Shown piece by piece: positions 21,801 to 33,332 of a DNA stretch of 64,000 nucleotides. Location: NCBI GenBank assembly GCA_947650365.1, contig OX393550.1, positions 100,715,472 to 100,779,471 of the forward strand, given 5' to 3'. Numbering within the stretch: position 1 is the first letter of the stretch; each line of letters begins with the position of its first letter. Position numbers and translations under genes: made by a program. The notes below the pieces were generated by a model that saw only the letters and a program-made list of their open reading frames with translations, was not told the DNA's origin and ran no database searches. This DNA is from Chamaelirium japonicum (taxonomy: Eukaryota > Streptophyta > Magnoliopsida > Liliales > Melanthiaceae).

Positions 21801-24800
21801 GTACTTTCAAGAAAACTTTACTCTTGGTAATGAAGTTTACCATAAAAAAGAAGTATAAGGGGATCAAAAAGCAAAGCTTAAGCGAAAAGGGTAGAGGAGG
21901 GGATCAAAAAGCCGAAGATGGATATGGATGCTGGGCTCGACGGTCATGAAGGAGGGCTGGAAAGGAAAAGGGAGGTGATAAAAAAAACCCTTGCTCGGAG
22001 AGGTAGGAAGTAATCTTGTTTCCCTCACTTAGCTACTTTTCTTCGTTCAATTTCTTGGTCAGAGCGTGCGCACGCGCGCGCGCACACACACACAGAGATT
22101 TGGACCTTCTTTGTGTTTGACTATTCTCCTTTGATATCCAAAAGTTTAGAGTCAACTTGTAATTTATGCAGCCATGTTTTCCTTGAATTGTTTCCTTCTA
22201 ATCGTTGTTTTTGCGTAAAACTTCCATATTCCTTGATTCCACTTCTATAATCCTTTTTAGGCTTGTTTACTCCCTTTTATAGTTCAATTTCAAATTGAAC
22301 TCTTAATTTCTGATCAGAATTATTTATGAGTTTGCTTTTCTCCTATTTACACTTGATCTGTCTTTCTCTAGTCCCTTTCTCCTTCATGAGTAAGCTATAT
22401 ATGCTTTTTGTTCATGTAGATTAACATCCCCCTATTTCTTGGTACAACTATTCAACATTTTTGTTGAACTAAGTACATCTATTGAACGTCCTAGCTCTTT
22501 CAAAGGTTGGTGTGAGAACTTGGTTACAAGGTTTACTTTATGCACAAGGCTAGTTGTTAATTGCTACCTTTTTCCTACAAAACGCCCATAATATATTTTT
22601 TTTAAGTGAATGTGGAAAACTTAGGTTATGGTATGATCCAAATGATGCAAATGAGCAGTTTGTCGTACAACATTGCAAACCTTGCAAGGCAAGTATATAA
22701 GATATATGAGCCTATAGTTCGTACAATCTACAAGGAATATTGATGCCTCTCTCCCTCTTATTTGCCCATATATACCTAATAATAGTTAACCGGTTGCTTG
22801 CTGATAAGTACTATGGAAGCTTCGTTGTTTCCCCTTTCTTGGTCTATCCTTAAATTGCATGGCGTGTGAAATTACTTTGTTAGTTATGAGTTTTGTTCAT
22901 TGTTCACTTTTAACCATCCATGTTTTGTTCTAGTGCTTTTTACCCTCCCAAGTCTCAAGACAAGGAAGATTGGGGAATGCCCCCCCCCCCCCCCCCCCCC
23001 CTAGTTTTTTCTTAAATCTTCTTGCGGCTCTATCTTGGTTTATTTTGTGGAAGTGATGATTATCATTCTTAAATAAATAGGTTTTCTTTAACTCATTTAA
23101 TTTATTGTAAATTCCTACTTTAATGAGGATGTTACGATATGTTAGAGTGTGTACATACTTAGCCTTATATAGGTTAGACTAAACCATTGAGTATAATCAT
23201 TCTTTCTCTCCCAACATTCTCTCTCTCTCTCTGACACACATTTTCTTAACCTATCATGGTATCAGAGCCTCTCCTTTGACCTTCCTTCATTCAAACTCCA
23301 TCGTCATCCTTCTTCATTGATGGTGTGATTTGATTGAGTGAAGCATTCGGTCTATCATCGCAGACCTGTGTTGCAGATCTGCTCCGCTAGGATCCATAGA
23401 TTCCCCTCAGATCTAAGGATCTAAGCTTGTGTGGTTCATCTAGCTCTTCCTCTAGGTCTGCTTCTTCTCTGATCTGAAGCTACCTTTTCTAGCTCTTCCG
23501 TTGAGGTTGACGAGGATCCATAGCTCTTTCGGCGAGGTTTCAGTCTTTCAGATCCTCTTTCAGTTTGAGCTTCTTTCAATCCAAAAAAAACATAGATCAT
23601 CATTGCATATCTGTCGGCTTGAGTTCATCATCGTCGGAGAACGAAATAAATATGCTCATCCGACATCTATGTTGGTTGATGTTTTGTCCCACTTGCAGAC
23701 GAGATACGCCTGATCACTTTAGCACTCCATCACGCTCCTGTCTCCAATTGTGTTCTTGCTACCACCTCTCGTTCCATTGGACAGACTCCTTTTGGAGGTG
23801 ACAGAGGATCTGTCGTGTTTATCGGAGATAGGCACTCAGCTAGTGGTTCCACTGTTCACCTCCCTTGCTCCTGCTGCAAGAAATGTAACCATGCGCGGAT
23901 ACTTCTTATAAGCTCACCGAGAAGCTTGGTCGACCACAACGACCTACTACAACCACCACTTCGTCCATCGCTGCTTCTTATGCTCCTACTCTCGAGCTCT
24001 TACAGCTAGCTGCTCAGCTATAGCAGCTTCATCACAACCTCAAGACTCCGTCGAGCGACACTTCAGCCATGTTTGCCTCCACTAATATTGCCTCTACTAT
24101 GTGATCCTGAACTTATGAGTCACTCACCATTTGACTTCAGACACTTTTATTCTTAGTGATCGTGGTAGCGTTCGTCTTGAGTTCCAGATTCACGTTGCTG
24201 ATGATTCCCTCCTAATCTCATGTCGGGGGTCCATCAATATTTATTCTGACCCTAGTGGTCGTCCAGCACTGCCTAACGCGCTTCTTGTGCTTAATCTGTC
24301 GATGAATCTTAATTCTATTAGTCGACATACTGATTCAGACTTTACCACCACCTTCTCATCTTGGTGCAGGACCCTCATACTGGTCGGAGGATTTGGTCTG
24401 GGTGTAAAGTTGGTGGAGCACCTGCATGTTCCCTTTGCTTCCATCTCATCTGCTACTGCGTGCACGACTTCCAACCTCTGGTCCGCTGTCTTGGACACCC
24501 CTCAGCTGAACAACTCATGAGCATGTTTTCGTCGGGTCATTTTGGTGATATCCCCTTTAATGCTCCTTCTCCATGTGTGAGTTGTAGATTGACTAAGCAC
24601 TCAGCTGTACCTTTTCCTTCTAGTGGGTCTATGTTGTCTTGTATCTTTGATTTAGTACATTCTGACATATGGGGTCCTGTCACTGGTGTGTGTCTATGGG
24701 TTTTAGTATTATGTGAGGTTTATCGATGACTTTTTCCCGTTTGACTTGGTTTTACGTTTTATGTCTTAGATCGGATGTTTGTTAAGTTTATTATGACTTC

Positions 24801-27591
24801 ACTAGTATGGTCCACATTCAGTTTGAAAAAGGATTAAGTTTTTTTCGTTCCGTTGGTACTCGTGAGTATCTATCTTTCGATTTTCGTGATGTGCTTTTCT
24901 TTCATTGGACTCTACCCAAGCAGCCGTGTCCTTACACACATGCTCAAAATGGTGTAGCTGAACGGAAGCATCATCATATTTTTGAGACGGTTCAATTTTT
25001 TTTGTTTTCTACCTTAGTGCCTCAACAATTCTGGTCTGAGGCTATCTTGACCTCTATCCATCTAATCAATAGGACTCCGTCCTCGCTTCTCTATGGTCAG
25101 TCCCCATTTCAGAAACTTTACTCCACTCCGCCCAATTATCAGGTTTTGTGGACTTTTGGTTATATTAGTTTTGTCCTACTTCCACGTAAGGAGCGTACTA
25201 AGCTTTCTCCTTGAGCTGCTAGGTGTCTCTTCTTAGCGTATAATTCTGAGCATAAGGGTTGGTGTTGCTATGATCCCTATGTTTGGTGTATCCGTATTTC
25301 TCAACACGTGACCTTTTTCGAGGACACCCCCTTTTTCTCTAGGGACCCTCTCTCTCCAGACGTGTCTTTTCTTCAGACTTCTTGCTCTTCTTCGGGTGTT
25401 CTTCCAACTCCAGTGACTCCAACAGTTCCCACGATCTCTGCTCCAGTGCTTGAGCCCTGCGACCACCTATCCTTTACACTTACACTCATCGCCAGCTAGC
25501 ACTAGCTCCACCTACACTATCTGCTTTACCTGCTACCATTTCATCTGCAAAGACTTCCGATTCACCACCTCTACTATCAGTTGTCTTTTCTTAACCTATC
25601 ACTATTGTTTATACTAAATTGGTCTTCCTTTTGCATGACTTGATAGTCTAGATGTCATCTGTCACCTTGTTGCGCATCAAGGTTCTCTTCTTTACTTAAC
25701 TTATTATTCCCCTTTTAATAGAGTCGCTAGTGTCCTTGTTTTTTATACCAAGTTCTCGAGAACCGTGATTCACCATACTTTGCAATAGCGATTCAACAAT
25801 AGCTTTACAAGATTCTTCCCCTTCATGGCCACCATCGTCTCATACCATATTTGTCCAAAAACATGCTCTCTCGTCTCGTGATTCTCTCTCCCTATGAGCT
25901 TTTGTCGCCTTTCTTGCCAAGAGTTTCCTTGATTGGTAGCTGGTCTCCCATTTGCGTGAATACAGTACAGATTCTTGGAATCATTTGCTTACAGATTCCG
26001 ATCAACGTTCTTGATGTTATAGTCAATCAACCTCGTTAGTCGGTGTATTTAACTGCCTAGTGTACTTCTCAGTCAGCAGTTTACTTTGGTGTTGGTGGAT
26101 CATTGCCTTGGTTATGGATATCATGTAGAAGATCACAAAGAATGCACTTCACCCCATAGCCCCTCACTGCACGGCCTATTGTTTACTCAGCCAACACCAC
26201 GAGAGGGATTCATGCTGTCTTGTGCACTGCTGACACTTTGCTATGGCCTCTGCGTCCACCCTATATCCCTCTAAAGCCCGGCTGGTACCGCCTCTTCTTC
26301 TCATTCTATGTTGTTGTCACCTATTTAGATCCTCATTCGGTAACTCATTTTGCTTCTTCATGTGGCCTTCATGGGGCACTGGTTTTCTCATTATTCCTAT
26401 TAGGTTACATTCATCCTCCTGTGCTGATTTTATGGTTATGAATAATGGTTTGTTTAGCTCTCCTCTCATACCGACATAGCTTACCTATGGACTTACCACT
26501 CCACTATCTCCTTCACGACTTCTGTTCCTCTTTGGTGCTTCCTATTACTTACGACGTCTCATCCATGATTATGGATCCTCGAGCATCACCTCTTCTCTTT
26601 ATAAATATTCGAGTCTTGTCCCGTTAAGATTTGGGCGAATTTGGAGCGTGGCTCCAATCAAGAAGGCTCTACTAAAAGAGCGGCAAGAATGTTACGAGCG
26701 GGTGGCAATCTGATGTCAACCCTCCAAGAATTGTGTTGAAGACCAAACCAAGGCAACTTGGCAAGAGGGGCTTTCCAAAGGTCCTAAAAGACCTGTGGGT
26801 GGGTACGCCGGGCAGGGAAACCTACCCTGCTGGTTACGCAATTTAAGCTCATGCAATCAGAGAGCAATCCTCCATGGCTCCCTTGTAGGCGAAAAGAGTC
26901 TAAGCGAAGAGGCTAGAAGGCATGATTGATATAGGAAATTGGATTAATCCTTGTGGTACAAATTATAAGCCCAATAACCAAAGTCAAATTATTAGGCTGT
27001 TTTAATTCGCATATATTTATGCATTCTTTACTCAATGAAATTTAGGGCTTCTGTAGGTTCTCACTAGCGGAGGTTACATGGTAGCATTCGCGGGCAGGAA
27101 GTACGCAGCGAGGTCCCTTCCCACCTTCGTCAGTAACAGCACATACACCGTAACCAGCTTCACTCTCGTAAGTCCGCAACATTTTATGCTGAAAATAATA
27201 AAATATAAAATGTGGGAGGTCGGTGAATTTCGTTCATCTCATCCCTCCACCCCTTTGCAATTGCTTGTGATCCATCCAGGTGATGGAGTTTCACAAGGGC
27301 ACACTTCAGAACTTGTATTGGAAGCGGGATGGGTGCTCTTCGTGTTCGGGGAAGTCGTCTTTCGTCTGCCTCAACAAAGAGGACTGCGCGATCCGAACAT
27401 CAAGCTGCAAGAACCAGGGCGGGTCTGTGGACTGCAGCATCGGGGTGCAGCTGGCGTTCTCTGGTACTGATAAGCATGAGGTCGTGCTGAACTCATGGTA
27501 CGAGGTCTCGAACCTCCGCCAGTACTCCCTCTACGGACTGTACTCCAACCTCAGAGATTCTCTCTCTAGCCAATTCAACAATTTCTTCTGA
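18586..27591 (+). CDS. EXPP1: EXPP1-like secreted cysteine-rich protein, 3 exons
   Basis: Exons 18586-18882, 27057-27167 and 27280-27591 give 239 codons plus TGA; all junctions are phase 0 and both introns are GT-AG. I recognise the product as the plant EXPP1-like family (Arabidopsis At3g44150-type), whose biochemical role is not established. Residues 1-21 form a clear signal peptide (alanine/valine core, cut near AEA-GNNN), so the protein should enter the secretory pathway. Three N-glycosylation sequons lie at 57, 93 and 126. Eight cysteines follow the signal, six of them clustered at 155-188 (GCSSCSG, CLNKEDC), suggesting a disulfide-bonded C-terminal domain that ends LRQYSLYGLYSNLRDSL. No transmembrane segment is seen after the signal. 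Exon 1 is very GC-rich, the others are not. The oddity is the 8.2-kb first intron, filled with transposons. The exon model is secure; the name is moderately so. Confidence 0.88.
19240..19570 (-). mobile_element. TRIM (terminal-repeat retrotransposon in miniature)
   Basis: Two 78-bp direct repeats (19240-19317, 19493-19570), each TGTTA..TAACA, flank a 175-bp core without coding. Beside the right LTR, GCTCTGATACCA is the complement of a TGGTATCAGAGC primer site (initiator tRNA-Met), giving minus orientation. The target duplication CATAC is perfect (19235-19239, 19571-19575). The LTRs differ at about 6 of 78 positions, so it is moderately old, roughly 3 million years at 1.3e-8 per site per year. 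Structurally whole and non-coding. Confidence 0.83.
19636..20152. mobile_element. hAT-like non-autonomous element
   Basis: The ends TAGGGTTGGCAA and TTGTCATCTCAA are imperfect inverted repeats (8 of 12), flanked by CTCTTGTG and CTCTTGCG, an 8-bp duplication with one mismatch. The interior has GGGTTGGGTTGGGT near the right end and AT-rich sequence without coding. Same architecture as 30471-30982. Confidence 0.72.
20160..22979. other. Intron filler, AT-rich
   Basis: No coding is supported. At 20170-20470 a decayed TRIM-like stretch (GGCTCTAATGTCAAATGTTATA) shares ATGGAACAGGTCAAATCA with 19191-19210. The remainder is unique-looking AT-rich DNA with a GCGCGC/CACACA run at 22065-22094. Confidence 0.45.
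23130..26640 (+). mobile_element. Ty1/copia fossil in intron 1
   Basis: An LTR-like start (TGTTACGATATG, 23130-23256, ending CTATCA) is followed at once by the initiator-tRNA primer site TGGTATCAGAGCC at 23257. Copia integrase traces (CPYTHAQNGVAERKHHH, FWSEAILTSIHLINRTPSS) lie near 24.9-25.1 kb and weak RT traces near 25.9-26.6 kb. No 3' LTR was found. Heavily broken, many breaks, clearly old. Same strand as the host gene. Confidence 0.8.
26641..27056. other. Intron 1 remainder
   Basis: About 400 bp with GTTACGAGCGGGTGGCAATC near 26693, possibly another unclassified repeat. The last 60 bp supply the acceptor. Confidence 0.4.
27057..27167 (+). CDS. EXPP1: EXPP1-like exon 2
   Basis: 37 codons (residues 100-136), VLTSGGYMVAFAGRKYAARS..SFTL. 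The acceptor at CTGTAG keeps frame; the nearby CACTAG would not. Donor GTAAGT. Confidence 0.88.
27280..27591 (+). CDS. EXPP1: EXPP1-like exon 3
   Basis: Residues 137-239 after acceptor ATCCAG, beginning VMEFHKGTLQNLYWKRDGC and ending at TGA (27589-27591). Holds the six-cysteine cluster. Intron 2 is 112 bp. Confidence 0.9.
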   Translation: MMEFHKGTLQNLYWKRDGCSSCSGKSSFVCLNKEDCAIRTSSCKNQGGSVDCSIGVQLAFSGTDKHEVVLNSWYEVSNLRQYSLYGLYSNLRDSLSSQFNNFF

Positions 27592-27955
27592 GCCCCGTCT
27601 CGTGGGGTTGCTGGGCCCTCGAATGGCGCTGCGGCTGTAACTTAACCATCGTTGTGTGTAAATTTGCTCGGGCGCCGGAGCCTCGAGACTGTACCCTATT
27701 TACAGCGAGAGTATAATGGCGCTTGACCATGTTCAATTTATTGGTTATTTTTAGTTCCACCTGGCATTCTGTATACATTTATGCATGCTTTCTGATGCCC
27801 CGTCATTGGGTTTGTTTGATTTGCTTATGCTGCTGTTTGGTGTTGTGTGTAATGTTGCAACTATGCTGTGCTGTTGGGTGGCTGAGCAACTTTGGATGTC
27901 TGATATTGTAATTCAAATGTCCTAAAAGAGAGTTCGGTGATCTTACAGAATTTTG
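27592..27955 (+). other. 3' UTR and downstream of the EXPP1-like gene
   Basis: T/G-rich sequence with no coding. No canonical AATAAA was seen, so the cleavage site is not fixed. The SINE/MITE composite inserts just past it. Confidence 0.5.
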
Positions 27956-27972
27956 ATAGTTAAGCTGTCTTT

Positions 27973-28435
27973 TTTTTTTGGGTAAATTACACTTTGCCCT
28001 CTGAAGTTTAGCTCAAAAACATTTAACCCCCTTTTAGCTTATTTTGTTCCAAATCGCTGGCTAAAGTTTGAAATGTTAACACAGTACCCCCTTTTGTCAA
28101 CTACTTAATTTCCTCATTTGGTTATTTTTATCTGATGAAAACTAAATTGAAGGGGGTATAATGTAGTTTTTAAACTATAGGGGGGTTAAGTATTTTTCAG
28201 CTAAACTTTAGGGTGGCAAAGTGTAATTTACCCCTTTTTTTTTATGAGATCCGTCCGAAAACTTTTCGAGCAATGGCCAACTTCAGGCTCGGACAAATCC
28301 CTCTGGGAGTAAAGCCTGACCCGCTCGGCAACTTCTGCTTCACTCCTCGGTAAATCGAGGGGAGCAGAAGTTGAACCCGCAACCTTCTCACCAAAGCATC
28401 AGTTGCTTTGCCAACTCTCCTATCCCTTGGTGGGT
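27973..28435 (-). mobile_element. SINE (family 2) split by a MITE
   Basis: The SINE body lies at 28244-28435 on the minus strand. Its poly-A tail (poly-T on plus) is split into 27971-27979 and 28235-28243 by the MITE. The whole is flanked by ATAGTTAAGCTGTCTT at 27956-27971 and again at 28436-28451, the SINE's target duplication. The SINE therefore landed first and the MITE second. Confidence 0.82.
27980..28233. mobile_element. MITE with 19-bp perfect termini
   Basis: Both ends read GGGTAAATTACACTTTGCC inward; homology continues imperfectly through AAGTTTAGCT. 254 bp, AT-rich, non-coding. The target was poly-T, so the duplication length, and thus the superfamily, cannot be read. Confidence 0.85.
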
Positions 28436-28569
28436 ATAGTTAAGCTGTCTTTGTTGGACTGATTCAAGTCAAATGTTTGTCGGGTACACGGAATCTTGTT
28501 ATTGATCAACACATTGGGGCTTCGAACACTGGTTCAGGAATCCTCGGCCAAACAGTTCTTTATATATAT

Positions 28570-29044
<475 letters not shown>

Positions 29045-29230
29045 TTTTTTTTTTTGAGATCGGTGGGTGTTTCGAAACCTTTCGGGCGATGGATCCACTT
29101 CAAGTTTGAACTAATTTCTTTGGGAATGCGTACTGACCCACTCGAAAGTTTCCCTACATCGTTCTTGTCCCTGTTGGAAAACCTCAAAGTGACTCATGGT
29201 GAGGCCCGACTATGGGACTTGGGTTGATCC
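29045..29230 (-). mobile_element. Diverged SINE (family 2) copy
   Basis: Poly-T followed by GAGATCGGTGGGTGTTTCG and AACCTTTCGGGCGATGG matches the 3' half of the family-2 SINE on the minus strand. The tRNA-like half is too diverged to align with confidence. Confidence 0.55.
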
Positions 29231-29299
29231 CTCTCAACTCTCATGAATCAAGATCCTGATACATGAAGTGTTTGCCCATTCTAGAAACCCAATATATGA

Positions 29300-30150
29300 T
29301 AAAATCCTACTTCAAGATTATGTTTTTCTTCTTGGTACCGGATCTGATGACTACAACGGTCATCAACTGGTGGGAGTCACAATCGGACTCCCGGAGACAC
29401 CACATGCCGGCTCAACAAGGGGACAAGGCACCGCCACTCGGGTGAACCACCACAACATTGCCACCACCGGCGAAGAACAACGCTACACAGGGTGGAGGAA
29501 AACACCAACGGGCGCTCAAACCAAACGCCACACCAGTGTACAACAAGATGCAAGAACACATCCAAGAAAAAAAAAACCCTAAAAAAAAGAAATACAACAA
29601 CCACCACGCCCACCGGCCGGAGACGTCGCCACTACCGGCGATCCACAACCACAAAAAAAACAGAGACAAAATCAAGCATACCACCGCCATCTTCTCCAGC
29701 AGCCTGGCTAAATAGAAGGAGAAACGCCACAGCTCCATCTGTCGCCATCGATCGATGCCGCCACCATCGCAGCTTTTGGACCCGCATCGCCGGCGATAGT
29801 AGGTTGATCCGAAAAACCGGATCTGCCAACAGGGGGGGTCGGGGCCAGATCTGCTCCTCCGACATCAACCAGTGAGAAACGACGCCCGATGCCGAGAGGG
29901 AAATGTCGAACAAGACTGATGGTTGCTACCACGTGTCACCGGCTCGACGATCACAAAAATCCGGCTACCGGGGGAGCCTCTATCTACAAAAGGGGGAGGA
30001 AGGGGGTCAAATCCCACCCCTAAAAGCACCACCACCGATTTTCCGACCTCCCCGAAGCCATCGTCGGCATCCGAGAAGGCCAAGAGGAGGCGCTGAAACC
30101 CTAGATTCGAGAGGGGGAAAAAGGGGGAAAACTACTTCAAGATCTTAGGT
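29300..30150. other. GC-rich unclassified segment
   Basis: An island of GC-rich, CCACC/GCCGG-rich DNA in AT-rich surroundings, with AAACCCTAGATTC near the right edge. Several short frames on both strands are low-complexity. It resembles the untranslated leader of a retroelement on the minus strand, but no family is recognised. Confidence 0.35.
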
Positions 30151-30470
30151 AACTATGGTTCCTTCGGTTGAATTATATCAACACTATATCCATTCATGTA
30201 TGATAAAAACCTACATCCTGCCACAATTAATGTCTTGTTTGGATAGGATTTTGATTCTATGATTCTTGGAGTTCATAATCCTAAAAAAGGCTTTGGAGTT
30301 CCGTACCTAGATTTTGGGCTCCGAAAAAATGACTCCAGGAGCACATTTTGGACTCTCCAAAGAAATATTTTTTGGAACTGGCCAGTTGTATTCAAATAAG
30401 CTCTTTATCTTTTTTAGGGATTCTAGCTCCCCGAATCCCTGATCTAGAATGTATCCAAGTAGATTCTAAG

Positions 30471-30982
30471 TAGGGGTGGCAATTCTTGACCCGACCTGCC
30501 AACCCGACCCGAACCCGACCCGAAGTTAGCGGGTTTGGGTTTGGCCTAAACGGGTTCGGGTCCTAAACGGGTCGACCCGATTGACCCGTTTATTTAATGG
30601 GTCGGGTTCGGGTTTGTACTTATAACCCGACTTGACTTGTTTAACAAATGGGTCGTGTCAACCTGACCCGACCCGACCCGACCCGACCCGACCCTAACCA
30701 ACCCGAGCCAACCCGACCCAACCCGATCAAACCCGGCCCAATCCGACTGGTCTTTACCCAACCCGACATGTTTACATGGGTTCTGTTGACCCAACCCGAC
30801 CCGTTTAGTAAACGGGTTAAACGGGTCGGGTCGGGTCAACCCGTTTATTAGGCGGGTCGGGTTTGGGTTTAAGTTTTTGACCCGTTTATTAAACGGGTCG
30901 GGTTCGGGTTGGGTATTTTGCCCTTATACATATGTCTCAACCCGACCCGAACCCGACCCGACCCGACCCATTGCCACCCCTG
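30471..30982. mobile_element. hAT-like non-autonomous element
   Basis: The ends TAGGGGTGGCAA and TTGCCACCCCTG are inverted repeats matching at 11 of 12 positions. They are flanked by a perfect 8-bp duplication ATTCTAAG (30463-30470, 30983-30990), the hAT hallmark. The interior is built of GACCCG/CGGGTC repeats in both directions, so it can fold back extensively. Non-coding. Confidence 0.88.
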
Positions 30983-30989
30983 ATTCTAA

Positions 30990-31232
30990 GGGGGTGTTTG
31001 GTACGAGGAACAGTTGTTTCTCTTAGTCCTCTTCCAGAAGAGGTTATTACCGTCAATTATTATTTATAATGCAATTTGATGATCCATCATTTCGGTTGGC
31101 ATAGAAACAGCCGGACTGATATTTTTTAGTTCCCAAGTCTTTGGTTCCACCGTAACAATTACTAGCCATTATTTCAAAATCATGGAATTCGGAATGGAAA
31201 TAGATTGTTCCGGAATGATGCCAAACACCCCC
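30990..31232. mobile_element. Harbinger/Tourist-like MITE
   Basis: The ends GGGGGTGTTTGG and CCAAACACCCCC are perfect 12-bp inverted repeats flanked by TAA (30987-30989, 31233-31235). 243 bp, non-coding. A 3-bp TAA target and GGGTGTTTGG-type termini fit PIF/Harbinger Tourist elements. Its left end overlaps the last base of the hAT duplication. Confidence 0.87.
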
Positions 31233-31662
31233 TAAGTTTCTCAAAATTGTTTTCCTTTATATTTAGAGATTTGAACCTTCTATAGGGATCATTGAGATTT
31301 TCTACACTTTCTCAAATTTTGAAATTATTTCAAGTGAAGTTTTAAAACCTTAAAAAAAAATATTTTAGTCCTATATTAAAAAGGTTGTATTGACAAATTA
31401 GTAGTAAAGTAGAGTTTTAGTCTTAATCAAAGCAATCATTGAATGAAAATATAAGAAGACCAGCAGAAAATCCCCAGAAGGGAGAAGTGAAGTGGATGTT
31501 GTGATGAAATCTGCTTAATGGTTTGCTTTAATACTTTAACTACAGCTTATAATACTTAATATTTCCTTTATCTCTCAGAAAAGGAGTCTCAGTGGTGTGA
31601 AAGTAGTTAAAGACACCATGATCCTTTTGTAGCTGCCATGAGCTTCAGCTCAGCAAGTTAAA

Positions 31663-31732
31663 CACCCTCGAAAGTCCGGTCACCAGGCGGTGAGGTAACC
31701 CCTGAATCATCTCCAGACCGCAGTCGAGGGTG
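31663..31732 (+). other. Small hairpin
   Basis: CACCCTCGAAAGTCCGGTC can pair with GACCGCAGTCGAGGGTG across about 34 nt, with an 8-bp perfect outer stem. Could be a chance fold or part of an unrecognised element. Confidence 0.35.
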
Positions 31733-32080
31733 AAACCGATCGAGTCGTGTTAGTTGGGTTTCGCTAAGTTGAGTGATTCACTCTGAGCAGAGCTTGAGCC
31801 AACTCATGCTGGCCCTGAACCAGGACCGACTGTGTCGGTCTGAGGCTCCGATCGCAGATTATAGGGGGGGGGTAAGCTTACATGGAGGTGACAGGAGCTG
31901 GGTCAAATGACTAAGGAAAGAGTGGCAGCCACTAAGAAATGAAAGATGAACTCCATGAAGTATCTCCATGTCCAATGTGGCTATCTATGAGGCACACACC
32001 TCCAGCTCTCTTTGTTTTAATGCAAGGGTTACTCACCTTCATCTTTTTTTTTTATTAATTAACAATTCTTGACTAAAAAT

Positions 32081-32087
<7 letters not shown>

Positions 32088-32174
<87 letters not shown>
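32088..32174. repeat. (CT)43 microsatellite
   Basis: Uninterrupted CT run of about 87 bp. Confidence 0.95.
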
Positions 32175-32179
<5 letters not shown>

Positions 32180-33275
32180 AAACTAGTGATAATCATCTCT
32201 TCTTTTCTTTAATCTTTTGTCGATCAAAACAAAGCGGGCGAGAAAGAAATCATGTATTCCTTTTCTTTCTAATCAAGTTCGTGGAGCTTGCTTTGGATGC
32301 GATCGCGGCAACGAAAGCGGCCTGCTAATTGTAGGCAGGCACAGATAGATTTATAATCCCTTTCTTTCAGCTGTGGGTCGCCATCGCCATCGGTGTCAGT
32401 GTCGGTATCGTTGGCATGGCGCTGTCCGGCTTCGCCATCGAAAAACCTTGGAGTTTCCGATGTCCGGCCCGCCCGAAAAATAATATAAACTTGGAGTAAA
32501 GCAGGTCTCCACTGCTTGTTTGATGGTCCCCTCCATCACATTGCACTCCAATAATGCTCCAGAAGTTGTAATTTAGCTTAGTATTTGTTACTCAGCCTAA
32601 TCATGGCCGAAAACCTAAAAGACTTTTTTTTGCCCTTTTTTTATTTTTTGATTTAGTGGGGTCGATTTCCTTTTGAAAGGTTTGAGGAGACTTCACTGCA
32701 CAGTTGTTACAGTAGACGTTTCTTTATCCAACTTTTACATTTGTTTTTAGGTGTTTTTAGTCAAAGGCCCTTCTAACTGGTCTGCATTACGATAAATCCT
32801 TTTGCTTAAGTTGCGTTTAGCATTAAGTCCCTCCGTAGCTCTTTTTTAAAAATTTCAATTTTACTCATAAAGTGTCAATTCGCTAAGTTAAGAGTAGCAA
32901 TTCGGTAATAGTGCATGTACAATGACTACTCGGAGATTTCACTATAGTAGCGAGTGCATTTTTGCTGCATTTGCTTCCGACCCAATCGTAGTGTGCCACA
33001 TCGTCCATTTAAAGGGGCATAATGGGGACTACACTTGCTACCGGATTTGCCTTTCCCATTATGCCCTTTCAAATGAATGGCATCTATATCTATATCTATA
33101 TCTATATCTATATCTATATATATACTAAAATGAAAGTATCTCTTCCGTATTGTGACACGTGGACATCTTTTAATGAGCTAGAATTCTTCTTTCTTGTGTG
33201 AACGCGGCTCTCTTTTAAATCCATTTAAAAACTTACCATAAAGATGATAAATTTTTATTTAATGACATTTAATAT

Positions 33276-33278
<3 letters not shown>

Positions 33279-33328
<50 letters not shown>
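33279..33328. repeat. (CT)25 microsatellite
   Basis: CT run directly beside the inverted partner of the 362-446 repeat. Confidence 0.95.

Positions 33329-33332
<4 letters not shown>

Larger units (their letters stand above)
18883..27056 (+). other. EXPP1-like intron 1, 8.2 kb
   Basis: Donor GTAAGC, acceptor CTGTAG. It contains the TRIM at 19240-19570, a hAT-like element at 19636-20152 and a copia fossil from 23130. The rest is AT-rich with a CG/CA microsatellite (22065-22094) and a run of 22 C (22980-23001). Confidence 0.85.

Noticed and set aside
29377-30148. Host gene in the GC-rich island
   Set aside because: Overlapping short frames on both strands, no domain, no splice-consistent model.
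30233-30462. Another MITE with TTGTTTGGATAG and TATCCAAGTAGA ends
   Set aside because: Termini match only partly and no target duplication could be seen; its right edge is the hAT target site.
30640-30960. Telomere-like or functional GACCC repeat
   Set aside because: The GACCCG runs are the interior of a hAT-like element bounded by an 8-bp duplication.
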